11,327 nucleotides of DNA, taken from assembly GCA_002779665.1 (NCBI GenBank), contig PEVZ01000027.1:1-11327 (forward strand). The letters run 5' to 3'. This DNA comes from Candidatus Roizmanbacteria bacterium CG06_land_8_20_14_3_00_34_14 (GTDB lineage: Bacteria > Patescibacteriota > Microgenomatia > UBA1406 > GWC2-37-13). The notes beneath the pieces are model-generated. The model searched no databases and was not told the DNA's origin. It saw only the letters and a list, made by a program, of their open reading frames with translations. Positions 6,173 through 11,327 of this stretch are shown in pieces (positions within the stretch are counted from its first letter, which is position 1; every line of letters starts with the position of its first letter). The translations under genes were made by a program, and so were the position numbers.

Positions 6173-6243
6173 CCTAATTAATCTAATTTCTAAATAAAAC
6201 CCAATTACCCAATTGGATATTGGTAATTTATTAGGTTAATTAG
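6165..6243. terminator. Bidirectional terminator-like structure between convergent genes
   Basis: CTAATTAACCTAAT (6165-6178) is the perfect inverse of ATTAGGTTAATTAG (6230-6243). Inside it AATTACC (6203-6209) pairs with GGTAATT (6222-6228), extended by AAT/ATT after one bulged C. A competing arm pairs CTAATTTCTAA (6183-6193) with 6240-6250. Both arms overlap or touch the stop codons of the VirB6-like gene and the convergent peptidase gene. It is AT-rich and lacks a GC stem, so it is not a standard intrinsic terminator; position and symmetry are the argument. Confidence 0.5.
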
Positions 6244-6246
6244 AAA

Positions 6247-7395
6247 TTAGTAATTAGAAATTATCAATAACTTCTTACTAAACTTCGTCAGCACTTCAAT
6301 TTCTCCCTTCTCTTTAATTAACACCGTGTCCTCAATCCTCATCCCCCACTTATTATTAATATAAACTCCCGGCTCAATTGTGACGACTTGATTTAGTAAT
6401 AGAACATCAGTTGAAGTAAATGAGATTTTTGGAAATTCATGAATTCGCAGACCAACTCCATGCCCTGTTGAATGGGAGTAGGAAGAGTGGTTAGTGGCGA
6501 GTGAATAGTGACTAGTTAGTTGTTGACGGCAAAATTGATCAACAGAAACGGGATTATTATCAGTCTTTAATCGTTCAATGGTTTTTTCTTGAGCATTTAG
6601 AAGGATCTTATAAGTATTTATCATTTCCGAAGTCGGTTTCCCAACAAAAATCATTCTTGTTGTGTCTGAGTGATAGTCTTCAAACTTAGCTCCATAATCT
6701 ATTAAAATAATTGAATTTTTTTTAACTTTTTCATCATTGCCGGCCCTTGTGTCGTAGTGAGGAACAGCAGAATTTTTATCAATTGCAATAATCGGATAAA
6801 AAGATAGGTCATAGCCTTTTTCTTTTAACCAAAATTCTATTCTAAAGGCTATTTCTTTTTCAGAAGTTCCGGGTTTGATAGTTTTGACAATCTCTTCTAA
6901 GCATTGGTCCGCAATTTTACAAGCTGTCCTCAAATTGCTAATTTCTTCTTCATCTTTTATCTCCCTGATTTTAATAATTAATTTTTCTAAAGAAATAAGT
7001 TCAACATTTGTCAAAAATGTCTTCATTTTTTGCAGTTCATTAACCTTTAAATCGTCGCCTTCAAATCCCAATCTTTGAATTTTTTCCTCCTCAACAATCT
7101 CCTGCAAGTGTTTTATCAATCCTTTTTCCGGTGTGATTAGTTTTGTTTTGTAATTATTATTTTGAATTTGTTTCGGATTTCGTGCTTCGGATTTCGAATT
7201 TATGTTGATATATCGACTATCTGTAAATAAATAAATATGATTTTTTGTTACCAACATCCATGCTTCTCTCTCATTCTCCGTCAGCGTCTTAAATCCGGTT
7301 AAATAAAGAATATTAAAAAAATTTGAAACCAAAAATCCATCAAGACTTTTTTCCTGTAAAATTTTTCGAAGTTTTTCAACTCGCTGGATTAACAT
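6247..7395 (-). CDS. Xaa-Pro peptidase, M24B family (aminopeptidase P/prolidase type)
   Basis: 382 residues from ATG 7393-7395. The frame stays open to an ATG at 7425, but those ten extra codons begin in a repeat, while MLIQRVEKLRKIL fits the family N-terminus and has a -10-like TAAAAT 8 nt upstream. The N-terminal creatinase-like domain covers about 1-145 and the pita-bread domain 150-380. Counting from 7395, the metal ligands are Asp233 (LIDYG), Asp244 (HSDTTR), His312 (HSTGHGVGL), Glu341 (TIEPGVY) and Glu355 (RIEDT); His213 (VPHYD), His308 and His319 complete the active site. The enzyme removes N-terminal residues ahead of proline, or splits X-Pro dipeptides, in the cytoplasm using two metal ions. 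Two odd segments, about residues 65-80 and 293-305, are encoded by repetitive DNA. All catalytic residues are intact. Confidence 0.9.
   Translation of the reverse strand: MLIQRVEKLRKILQEKSLDGFLVSNFFNILYLTGFKTLTENEREAWMLVTKNHIYLFTDSRYININSKSEARNPKQIQNNNYKTKLITPEKGLIKHLQEIVEEEKIQRLGFEGDDLKVNELQKMKTFLTNVELISLEKLIIKIREIKDEEEISNLRTACKIADQCLEEIVKTIKPGTSEKEIAFRIEFWLKEKGYDLSFYPIIAIDKNSAVPHYDTRAGNDEKVKKNSIILIDYGAKFEDYHSDTTRMIFVGKPTSEMINTYKILLNAQEKTIERLKTDNNPVSVDQFCRQQLTSHYSLATNHSSYSHSTGHGVGLRIHEFPKISFTSTDVLLLNQVVTIEPGVYINNKWGMRIEDTVLIKEKGEIEVLTKFSKKLLIISNY
6484..6518. repeat. Heptanucleotide tandem repeat inside the peptidase gene
   Basis: Five 7-bp units on the plus strand: AGAGTGG, TTAGTGG, CGAGTGA, ATAGTGA, CTAGTTA (consensus NNAGTGR, last unit weakest). 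They encode the LTSHYSLATNHSS region just before the HSTGHG motif. Loss or gain of one unit would shift the frame. Confidence 0.65.
7164..7201. repeat. Repeat-like segment inserted in frame in the peptidase gene
   Basis: TTCGGATTTCG occurs twice (7172-7182 and 7186-7196) with 14-bp period, bounded by GAATTTG and CGAATTTAT. It encodes the hydrophilic NSKSEARNPKQIQ after a beta strand of the N-terminal domain, where the family has a short turn. It resembles simple dispersed repeats rather than peptidase coding sequence. Confidence 0.5.
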
Positions 7396-7403
7396 AGATA
7401 TTA

Positions 7404-7409
7404 ATTTTA
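7404..7409 (-). promoter_or_regulatory. Possible -10 box (TAAAAT) of the peptidase gene
   Basis: On the minus strand TAAAAT is 8 nt before ATG 7395, a spacing like the other leaderless-type starts here. It supports 7395 over 7425 as the start. The upstream side runs into the GC-rich repeat at 7421, and no clear -35 is seen. Confidence 0.35.
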
Positions 7410-7420
7410 TCACACCAACT

Positions 7421-7469
7421 GTCATTCCCGCCCCCGACGAAACTCGAGGGCAGGCTCCGGCGGGAATCC
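7421..7469 (-). repeat. Long GC-rich repeat, copy B
   Basis: Plus strand GTCATTCCCGCCCCCGACGA, variable centre, then TCGAGGGCAGGCTCCGGCGG and GAATCC. Its complement matches copy A (2871-2913) over both arms. The ends GTCATTCCCG and CGGGAATCC are the same as in the short palindromes near the GIY-YIG gene, so long and short forms share termini. It separates the divergent peptidase and toxin-antitoxin genes. Confidence 0.85.
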
Positions 7470-7484
7470 AGACTAAATATACAT

Positions 7485-7523
7485 TTGACTTTTAAATAAT
7501 CTTGTTATAACATTGTTATAACG
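7485..7523 (+). promoter_or_regulatory. Promoter with tandem palindromic operators of the MazE-Doc pair
   Basis: TTGACT (7485-7490) is a good -35. TATAAC (7506-7511) follows at 15 nt and TAACAT (7508-7513) at 17 nt. TTGTTATAACA (7502-7512) and TTGTTATAACG (7513-7523) are tandem 11-bp units, each holding the perfect palindrome GTTATAAC. One helical turn apart and covering the -10, they would suit binding of the AbrB-fold antitoxin as an autorepressor, as is usual for such modules. A weak AGAAG at 7526-7530 is the only ribosome-site candidate. Confidence 0.6.
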
Positions 7524-7540
7524 TTAGAAGTTATTTACAT

Positions 7541-7792
7541 ATGAAAACACAAAAAATAATTAAAGTTGGAAATTCACTAGCGGTTACATTACCGGTCGCA
7601 TTTGTACGTGATGGCAATTTAAAAATGGGAGATGAATTAGTTGTTGAAACTGCTCCAATTTATCAGACGATGGTAATAAAATCAAAAAAAATGGCTAATA
7701 ACTCTAAGTTAAGTCCGGAATTTTTTGATTGGTTAGATAAATTTACAAAAGATAATTACGATCTTCTAAAAGAATTAGCAAAAACACCATGA
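7541..7792 (+). CDS. Antitoxin, AbrB/MazE (SpoVT-AbrB fold) family
   Basis: 83 residues. Residues 3-46 are the swapped-hairpin DNA-binding fold: QKIIKVGNSLAVTLPVAFVRD, then LKMGDELVVET, matching the MazE/AbrB pattern kxGNSlavtIPk, lxxGDxvxv. Residues 53-83 are a helical, charged tail (SPEFFDWLDKFTKDNYDLLKEL) of the kind that wraps the toxin. It should neutralise the following Doc-family toxin and repress the promoter at the tandem GTTATAAC sites. The stop overlaps the toxin start as ATGA, typical of paired translation in toxin-antitoxin operons. The classical partner of Doc is Phd rather than an AbrB-fold protein, so the antitoxin type is the notable point. Confidence 0.85.
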   Translation: MKTQKIIKVGNSLAVTLPVAFVRDGNLKMGDELVVETAPIYQTMVIKSKKMANNSKLSPEFFDWLDKFTKDNYDLLKELAKTP

Positions 7793-8181
7793 TCAGATAT
7801 CTTTTCATCGACGAAGTAATGGTAATTCATAATAGAATGATTGAATTATTCGGGGGTAGAGAGGATGTTCACGATTTTACAATGCTTCATTCGGCAACAG
7901 AACGATGTAAAGCAACTTTTGGAGGGAGGGATTTATATCCGACCATATTTGATAAGACGTCTGCCCTGGTTCAATCTTTGATTCTTAATCACCCTTTTGA
8001 TGATGGTAATAAAAGAACAGCCTTCGCTTCATGCGCCCTTTTTTTATATTACAATCAATATAAACTGGAATATTCAAAACCTGAAGCGATTCAATTTACG
8101 TTAGATGTTGATTCACACAAGCTTAATTTTGAACAAATCTCTCTTTGGATTCAAAAACACGCTAAAAGAATTCATAAATGA
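7789..8181 (+). CDS. doc: Toxin, Doc (death-on-curing) family, Fic fold
   Basis: 130 residues, normal for Doc. The Fic-fold motif is HPFDDGNKRTAF at 68-79, with His68, Asp72, Asn74, Lys75 and Arg76. Lys75 replaces the second Gly of true AMPylating Fic enzymes (HPFxxGNGR), which is the mark of Doc; P1 Doc phosphorylates elongation factor Tu and stops translation. The N-terminal YLFIDEVMVIHNRMIELFGG is also typical, as is the loop FGGRDLYPTIFDKTSALVQSLILNHPF. It starts inside the antitoxin stop (ATGA) with no ribosome site, so translation should depend on the antitoxin. The family is clear; the EF-Tu target is carried over from P1 Doc and not shown here. The 99 nt that follow hold a T-run (8195-8201) without a hairpin, then the palindrome at 8248. 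Confidence 0.9.
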   Translation: MIRYLFIDEVMVIHNRMIELFGGREDVHDFTMLHSATERCKATFGGRDLYPTIFDKTSALVQSLILNHPFDDGNKRTAFASCALFLYYNQYKLEYSKPEAIQFTLDVDSHKLNFEQISLWIQKHAKRIHK

Positions 8182-8247
8182 GATATAGTCGTAGATTTTT
8201 TTCCTCCAAAATTTTCCTCAACTTCCCCACCCTTTCTTGTAGTATAG

Positions 8248-8271
8248 AAGCTAATTATATATAATTAGCTT
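8248..8271. promoter_or_regulatory. Perfect 24-bp palindrome over the -10 of the transporter operon
   Basis: AAGCTAATTATA (8248-8259) is followed directly by its inverse TATAATTAGCTT (8260-8271). The second half starts with TATAAT (8260-8265), 17 nt after a weak -35 TTGTAG (8237-8242); transcription would begin near 8272, about 9 nt before ATG 8281. A dyad over a -10 suits an operator. It could instead terminate transcription of the Doc gene, but has no loop or T-run. Confidence 0.55.
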
Positions 8272-8280
8272 TAAGTAAAT

Positions 8281-9165
8281 ATGAAAAAGTCAAAAAGTTT
8301 TTTTGGAATATTATTTCTTCTTATATCTGCTTTTCTTTATGGGGTTATGCCAATCATGATAAGGCTTCTCAATATTGGAGGGCTACCGCCAATAACTCAG
8401 GTTTTTTCAAGATATATTTTTGCCTTTATTTCAGCAGCAATATATTTTTTGATAACAAAAAGTAAATTGAAAATAGAAAAAAATGACATTTTTCTATTAC
8501 TACTAACAACAATTTTCGGATACGCGTTGTCTAATCTTTTCTTTACTTACGGGATCATTTATACGTCTGTTGGAAACGCCTTATTTCTTTTCTATATTTA
8601 CGGAATTATTACACCAATATTTAGTTTTTTTTTACTAAGAGAAAAACTTAATAAATTTAATTTAATCTCTTTATTTTTAAGTTTAATCGCTCTCTTTTTT
8701 TTATTCCAGCCGAACTCAGTTAGCACCTGGAAATTAGGGGGATTTTTTGCGATCCTATCAGCCTTATGTCAATCCCTATATTTAATATCAAGAAGAAAGT
8801 TATTAAAATATTCAGCGGCAATAATGATGATTATGAATACGATTATGGGCGTTGTTATCTTGGGTATATTGAGTTATATTTTTGAAAAAAATTTTTATAG
8901 TGGAGCAATCAAAACAGTTTCATCAAAAACTTGGATAATGACAATTATTTTTGGTATTGATAATTTTCTTGCCTGGTTATTTATGACAAAAGGCTTTGAA
9001 TTATTTAAGGCATCAACAGGAAGTGTTGTTTTGCTTGTTGAAAATGTTTTTGCGATTATTTTAGCGGCTATGTTTTTAAAGGAAATTCCCACCATTCTAA
9101 CTGTAGTTGGCGGTAGCTTGATTTTATTATCTTCAATAATTGTTATTTTAAAAAGTGAAAATTAA
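8281..9165 (+). CDS. EamA-family transporter (drug/metabolite transporter superfamily), first of a pair
   Basis: 294 residues, with ten predicted membrane helices from two EamA halves (about 8-140 and 150-290). Each half ends with the familiar charged turn after its fourth helix: LLREKLNKFN in the first, FLKEIPTILT in the second. FLYGVMPIMIRLL and FSRYIFAF in the first half fit the family. EamA proteins export or import small metabolites such as amino acids or their derivatives, usually with proton exchange; the substrate cannot be read from sequence. The start lacks a ribosome site but has a promoter-like palindrome just upstream. The end overlaps the next gene by 11 nt. Confidence 0.88.
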   Translation: MKKSKSFFGILFLLISAFLYGVMPIMIRLLNIGGLPPITQVFSRYIFAFISAAIYFLITKSKLKIEKNDIFLLLLTTIFGYALSNLFFTYGIIYTSVGNALFLFYIYGIITPIFSFFLLREKLNKFNLISLFLSLIALFFLFQPNSVSTWKLGGFFAILSALCQSLYLISRRKLLKYSAAIMMIMNTIMGVVILGILSYIFEKNFYSGAIKTVSSKTWIMTIIFGIDNFLAWLFMTKGFELFKASTGSVVLLVENVFAIILAAMFLKEIPTILTVVGGSLILLSSIIVILKSEN

Positions 9166-10033
9166 TTCTAATAAAAACAAAGGGGTTTTAGCTTTAATTG
9201 GATTGGCTTTTATGTATGCTTCTTTTGGATTTTTTACCAGATATCTATCGATTAGTTTTGGATTTTTCCAACAATTATATCTTCGCATTTTTGCCGGTTT
9301 AATCATAGGGTTTTTAATATTTGGAAAAAGTTTTGATTTTTTAAAGCTTAAAAAAATTACCGCGAAAGAATGGCTGTTATTAGTATTTAGGGCTGGAGCA
9401 TATTATTTATTAGGAGCAGCTTTGTTTAATAAGGCGGTATTATTAACTAAAATAAGCACAGTTGCTTTTATTGGCTCACTTCCTATGACGGCAGTGCTGG
9501 GATTTTTAATATTAAAAGAAAAAGTAACGAAAGAGAAAATATTTTACATTGTTTTATCTTTTATCGGTGTTGTTACAATTTCAATAAATAGTTTTTCGGA
9601 TTTTTCATTTGGTCAGGGAGAAATATTAGCATTGATGTCTTGTATCTTTGCTTCATTAAGTATTGTTTTTAGAAAATATCAAACAAAACTATTAAATAAT
9701 GTTGAAATAACCCAAATTCAATTATTTTTTGCTTTTATCTTTATATTAATTGTCTCTTTATTGACCCAGGAAGGTTTGCCGATAAACAACTGGAACGGGA
9801 GTGTCTTTTTAATTATTTTACTGTCAGGACTGGCAAATGTTTTAATGATATTTTTTACAAATTATGGATTTGAACATGTAAAAACGTCGATCGCCAGTAA
9901 TATTTTGACCCTGGAAATGTTTTTCGCCGTATTGATAGGATTAGCGTTTTATTTGGAAATTCCTTCTTTGAAAGAAACACTAGGAGGAATTTTAATTTTA
10001 TTTAGTGTAATTCAGATGAATAAGTTAGAATAG
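9155..10033 (+). CDS. EamA-family transporter (drug/metabolite transporter superfamily), second of a pair
   Basis: 292 residues from GTG 9155, which overlaps the end of the previous gene. A later ATG at 9212 would cut into the first membrane helix (GVLALIGLAFMYASFGFFTRYL), so GTG is preferred. Two EamA halves, about 10-140 and 150-290, give ten helices; FLILKEKVTKEK closes the first and LAFYLEIPSLKE the second. It is clearly different in sequence from the preceding transporter, so the pair is not a recent duplication. Two EamA proteins in tandem may act separately or as a heteromer, which the sequence does not settle. A hydrolase gene follows after 4 nt. Confidence 0.88.
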   Translation: MKINSNKNKGVLALIGLAFMYASFGFFTRYLSISFGFFQQLYLRIFAGLIIGFLIFGKSFDFLKLKKITAKEWLLLVFRAGAYYLLGAALFNKAVLLTKISTVAFIGSLPMTAVLGFLILKEKVTKEKIFYIVLSFIGVVTISINSFSDFSFGQGEILALMSCIFASLSIVFRKYQTKLLNNVEITQIQLFFAFIFILIVSLLTQEGLPINNWNGSVFLIILLSGLANVLMIFFTNYGFEHVKTSIASNILTLEMFFAVLIGLAFYLEIPSLKETLGGILILFSVIQMNKLE

Positions 10034-10037
10034 AAAT

Positions 10038-10568
10038 ATGAAAAATGCTTTAATGCTTCATGCTTGGTATAGTAATCCGGAAGATAATTGGTATCCATGG
10101 TTAAAAACTAAGTTGGAAGAAAAATATTATCAAGTATTTTCTCCAAAAATTCCCACTTTTGATTCAGCCAGTCCACAATTAAAAACATCAATGGATTTTA
10201 TTGAAAAAAACTATCCAATAGTTAAGGAAACAATAATTATTGGTCATAGTTTAAGTTGTCTTTTGGCGATGAGATTAGCTGAGAAATATTTATGTAAAAA
10301 AATGATCTTAGTGGCCGGTTGGGATTTTGATGATCTGACAAAAGAACATAAATCATTTTGGCTAAATAAAATTGATCATGAAAAAATAAGACGAAATGTA
10401 AAAGAAATTTATTGTATTACTGCGGATAACGATCCTTATATTACTCTTTTCCAGGTTCAAGAGATGGTCAAAAGATTGGGGGGTAAACTAGTTTTAGTAA
10501 AGAAAGGTGGACATTTTGCAACGGCTGAAAAAACAAAACAAATTGTTCAGTTACTTCCAATAATTTAA
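10038..10568 (+). CDS. RBBP9/YdeN-family alpha/beta hydrolase
   Basis: 176 residues, the compact size of this family. The N-terminal LMLHAWYSNPEDNWYPWLKTKLE corresponds to the usual HGxxgsxxxxWxpWL start. The nucleophile elbow is GHSLS with Ser71; Asp132 (DNDPYI) and His159 (GGHF) complete the triad in the right order. Family members are small serine hydrolases; most have no known natural substrate, so only hydrolysis of an ester, amide or similar bond can be claimed. There is no signal peptide, so it is cytoplasmic. It follows the second transporter by 4 nt and is probably the last gene of that operon; it might process the compound the transporters move, but that is speculation. Confidence 0.88.
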   Translation: MKNALMLHAWYSNPEDNWYPWLKTKLEEKYYQVFSPKIPTFDSASPQLKTSMDFIEKNYPIVKETIIIGHSLSCLLAMRLAEKYLCKKMILVAGWDFDDLTKEHKSFWLNKIDHEKIRRNVKEIYCITADNDPYITLFQVQEMVKRLGGKLVLVKKGGHFATAEKTKQIVQLLPII

Positions 10569-10592
10569 CCTTTCCCAAACCAACCAATTCTG

Positions 10593-10645
10593 ACCTCGGA
10601 GGTTATGTTTTACCATTTGACAAACCTAAGGTTAATCTATAGAAT
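10593..10645 (+). promoter_or_regulatory. Leaderless promoter with two palindromes upstream of the Phd/YefM-RelE pair
   Basis: TTGACA (10617-10622), a perfect -35, is 17 nt from TAGAAT (10640-10645), one base off consensus. Six nt later is ATG 10652, so the transcript should begin at or next to the start codon. Two short dyads, ACCTCGGAGGT (10593-10603) and AACCTAAGGTT (10623-10633), have centres 30 bp apart, near three helical turns; the second fills the spacer between -35 and -10. They share ACCT...AGGT arms and are good operator candidates for the antitoxin. Confidence 0.7.
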
Positions 10646-10651
10646 AGTCTT

Positions 10652-10918
10652 ATGTTAATTCCAACTTCAAAGAATGTTAAAACCATTACAGATATGAGAG
10701 AAGATGCTTTAGGTCTTCTTGATTTGGTAAAGAAAAACGGGATTGCTTATATTTTTAATCGCTCTGAACCTAAGGCAGTGATGGTGGATATTGATGAATT
10801 TGTTCGAATACAAGAATTACTTGAAGATTATTTTGATTCACAGGAAGCAATAAAACTTGAAAAAGAACCTCGGGGGAAAGGTATTCCAATAGAAGAAATA
10901 ATGAAAGAATATGCATAA
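10652..10918 (+). CDS. Antitoxin, Phd/YefM family
   Basis: 88 residues. The N-terminal half (TSKNVKTITDMREDALGLLDLVKKNGIAYIFNRSEPKAVMVDIDEFVRI) has the Phd/YefM pattern: an initial strand, a helix, a turn before IAYIFNRSEPKAVMVD, then a helix starting at the conserved DEF. Residues 50-88 are an acidic helical tail that should cover the toxin. It is expected to bind its own promoter as a dimer and to neutralise the RelE-like toxin encoded next, whose start lies 8 nt inside this gene. No ribosome site precedes it; the promoter spacing indicates a leaderless message. Confidence 0.85.
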   Translation: MLIPTSKNVKTITDMREDALGLLDLVKKNGIAYIFNRSEPKAVMVDIDEFVRIQELLEDYFDSQEAIKLEKEPRGKGIPIEEIMKEYA

Positions 10919-11174
10919 AATTATTTTGACGAAAAATGCAAAAAAAGAACTTACCCATTTAGTCAAAAAAGAAATAACAATAGTTTTAAATAAAATCTAT
11001 CTTCTTGATTCTCCGTTTCCTCAGAATCTTAATATAAAGAAACTTACAGGATCTAAATATTTTTTTAGATTGAGAGTAGGCAAAATCAGAGTGATTTTTG
11101 AATTAGATAATAATAAAAAAGAAATTTGGATAAGAAAGATCGGATATAGAAAAGATATTTACAGGTCATTTTGA
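10911..11174 (+). CDS. Toxin, RelE/ParE superfamily
   Basis: 87 residues of the RelE/ParE fold: N-terminal strand IILTKNAKKELTHL, two helices, then YFFRLRVGKIRVIFELDNNKKEIWIRKIGYRKDIY, the usual C-terminal sheet. Basic residues Arg53, Arg55, Arg60 and Arg80 and Tyr84 lie where RelE mRNA-cleaving toxins keep theirs. The common GHRK motif reads GYRK here (Tyr79 for His). The sequence favours a ribosome-dependent mRNA interferase over a gyrase poison, but the two are hard to separate without structure. It overlaps the antitoxin gene by 8 nt in another frame, so its translation should be coupled. Confidence 0.87.
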   Translation: MHKIILTKNAKKELTHLVKKEITIVLNKIYLLDSPFPQNLNIKKLTGSKYFFRLRVGKIRVIFELDNNKKEIWIRKIGYRKDIYRSF

Positions 11175-11200
11175 TTAGGTTTATTTTGTTAAAATAAAGA

Positions 11201-11327
11201 ATGCTCAGAAGACTGGTGATTTTCATGGCGGTTTTGGTGGTTGCAGTTCCTGCAATATTCTATTCTTTTCAGGCATTTTCCCGGGCATCGGCAATCAAAG
11301 CCAATATCGTTGTTGACATTACTAAAA
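11201..11327 (+). CDS. N-terminus of an exported protein, cut by the window edge
   Basis: 42 codons are visible, starting MLRRLVIFMAVLVV and continuing through a hydrophobic core to YSFQAFSRASA, then a hydrophilic IKANIVVDITK. The two arginines, the core and the small residues near 28-31 indicate a signal peptide or single N-terminal anchor. TAAAAT at 11190-11195 lies 5 nt before the ATG and may be a leaderless -10; AAAGA before the start is a poor ribosome site. The frame continues past 11327, and nothing visible identifies the family. Confidence 0.6.
   Translation, partial: MLRRLVIFMAVLVVAVPAIFYSFQAFSRASAIKANIVVDITK

Noticed and set aside
7396..7425. Ten-codon N-terminal extension of the peptidase from ATG 7425
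   Set aside because: The start lies within the GC-rich repeat; MLIQRVEKL at 7395 fits the family and has a -10-like box upstream.
1..11327. tRNA, rRNA or known riboswitch
   Set aside because: No cloverleaf, rRNA stretch or conserved riboswitch core was recognised by eye; intergenic spaces are mostly under 100 nt, and the longest, 2828-3056, is explained by repeats, a promoter and the leader hairpin.

Overview
The window is AT-rich bacterial DNA with short intergenic gaps, TGA used as a normal stop and almost no Shine-Dalgarno sequences. Several promoters have their -10 box only 6 to 8 nt before the start codon, which suggests leaderless mRNAs. Together with a VirB2/VirB6-like secretion pair, an LPKTG surface protein, small toxin-antitoxin pairs and tiny GIY-YIG nucleases, this looks like a member of the Candidate Phyla Radiation (Patescibacteria), perhaps Microgenomates. 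That placement is inference; there is no rRNA or marker gene here to prove it.

Layout. 1-60 may be the tail of a plus-strand gene. 65-631 (minus) is a two-helix pilin-like protein with a Cys-rich exported segment. It is divergent from 666-2417 (plus), a secreted PcsB/EnvC-like coiled coil joined to a SpoIID-type peptidoglycan-cleaving domain. 2433-3060 is a repeat-rich zone: GTCATTCCCG-type palindromes, a GIY-YIG gene (2534-2827) enclosed by inverted copies of one of them, a longer GC-rich repeat, and a second kind of hairpin that forms the leader of the next gene. 3057-3644 is a cohesin-like LPKTG surface protein. It is coupled by an ATGA overlap to 3641-6172, a large polytopic VirB6/TrbL-like protein with a cytoplasmic tail of about 33-residue repeats. 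6165-6250 is a symmetric terminator-like region, and 6247-7395 (minus) is an M24B Xaa-Pro peptidase whose gene holds two simple-sequence or repeat-like segments in frame.

7421-11174 is accessory and mostly plus-strand: another copy of the long GC-rich repeat, a MazE/AbrB-Doc toxin-antitoxin pair behind tandem palindromic operators, an operon of two EamA transporters and an RBBP9/YdeN-like hydrolase, and a Phd/YefM-RelE pair with a near-consensus leaderless promoter. At 11201 a new exported protein begins and runs off the window.

Possible joint role (inference): pilin, wall-cleaving enzyme, wall-anchored surface protein and VirB6-like channel protein lie together and could be parts of one cell-envelope machine for DNA uptake, conjugation or host contact. 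No ATPase (VirB4/VirD4) is inside the window, so the identity of the machine is not proven.
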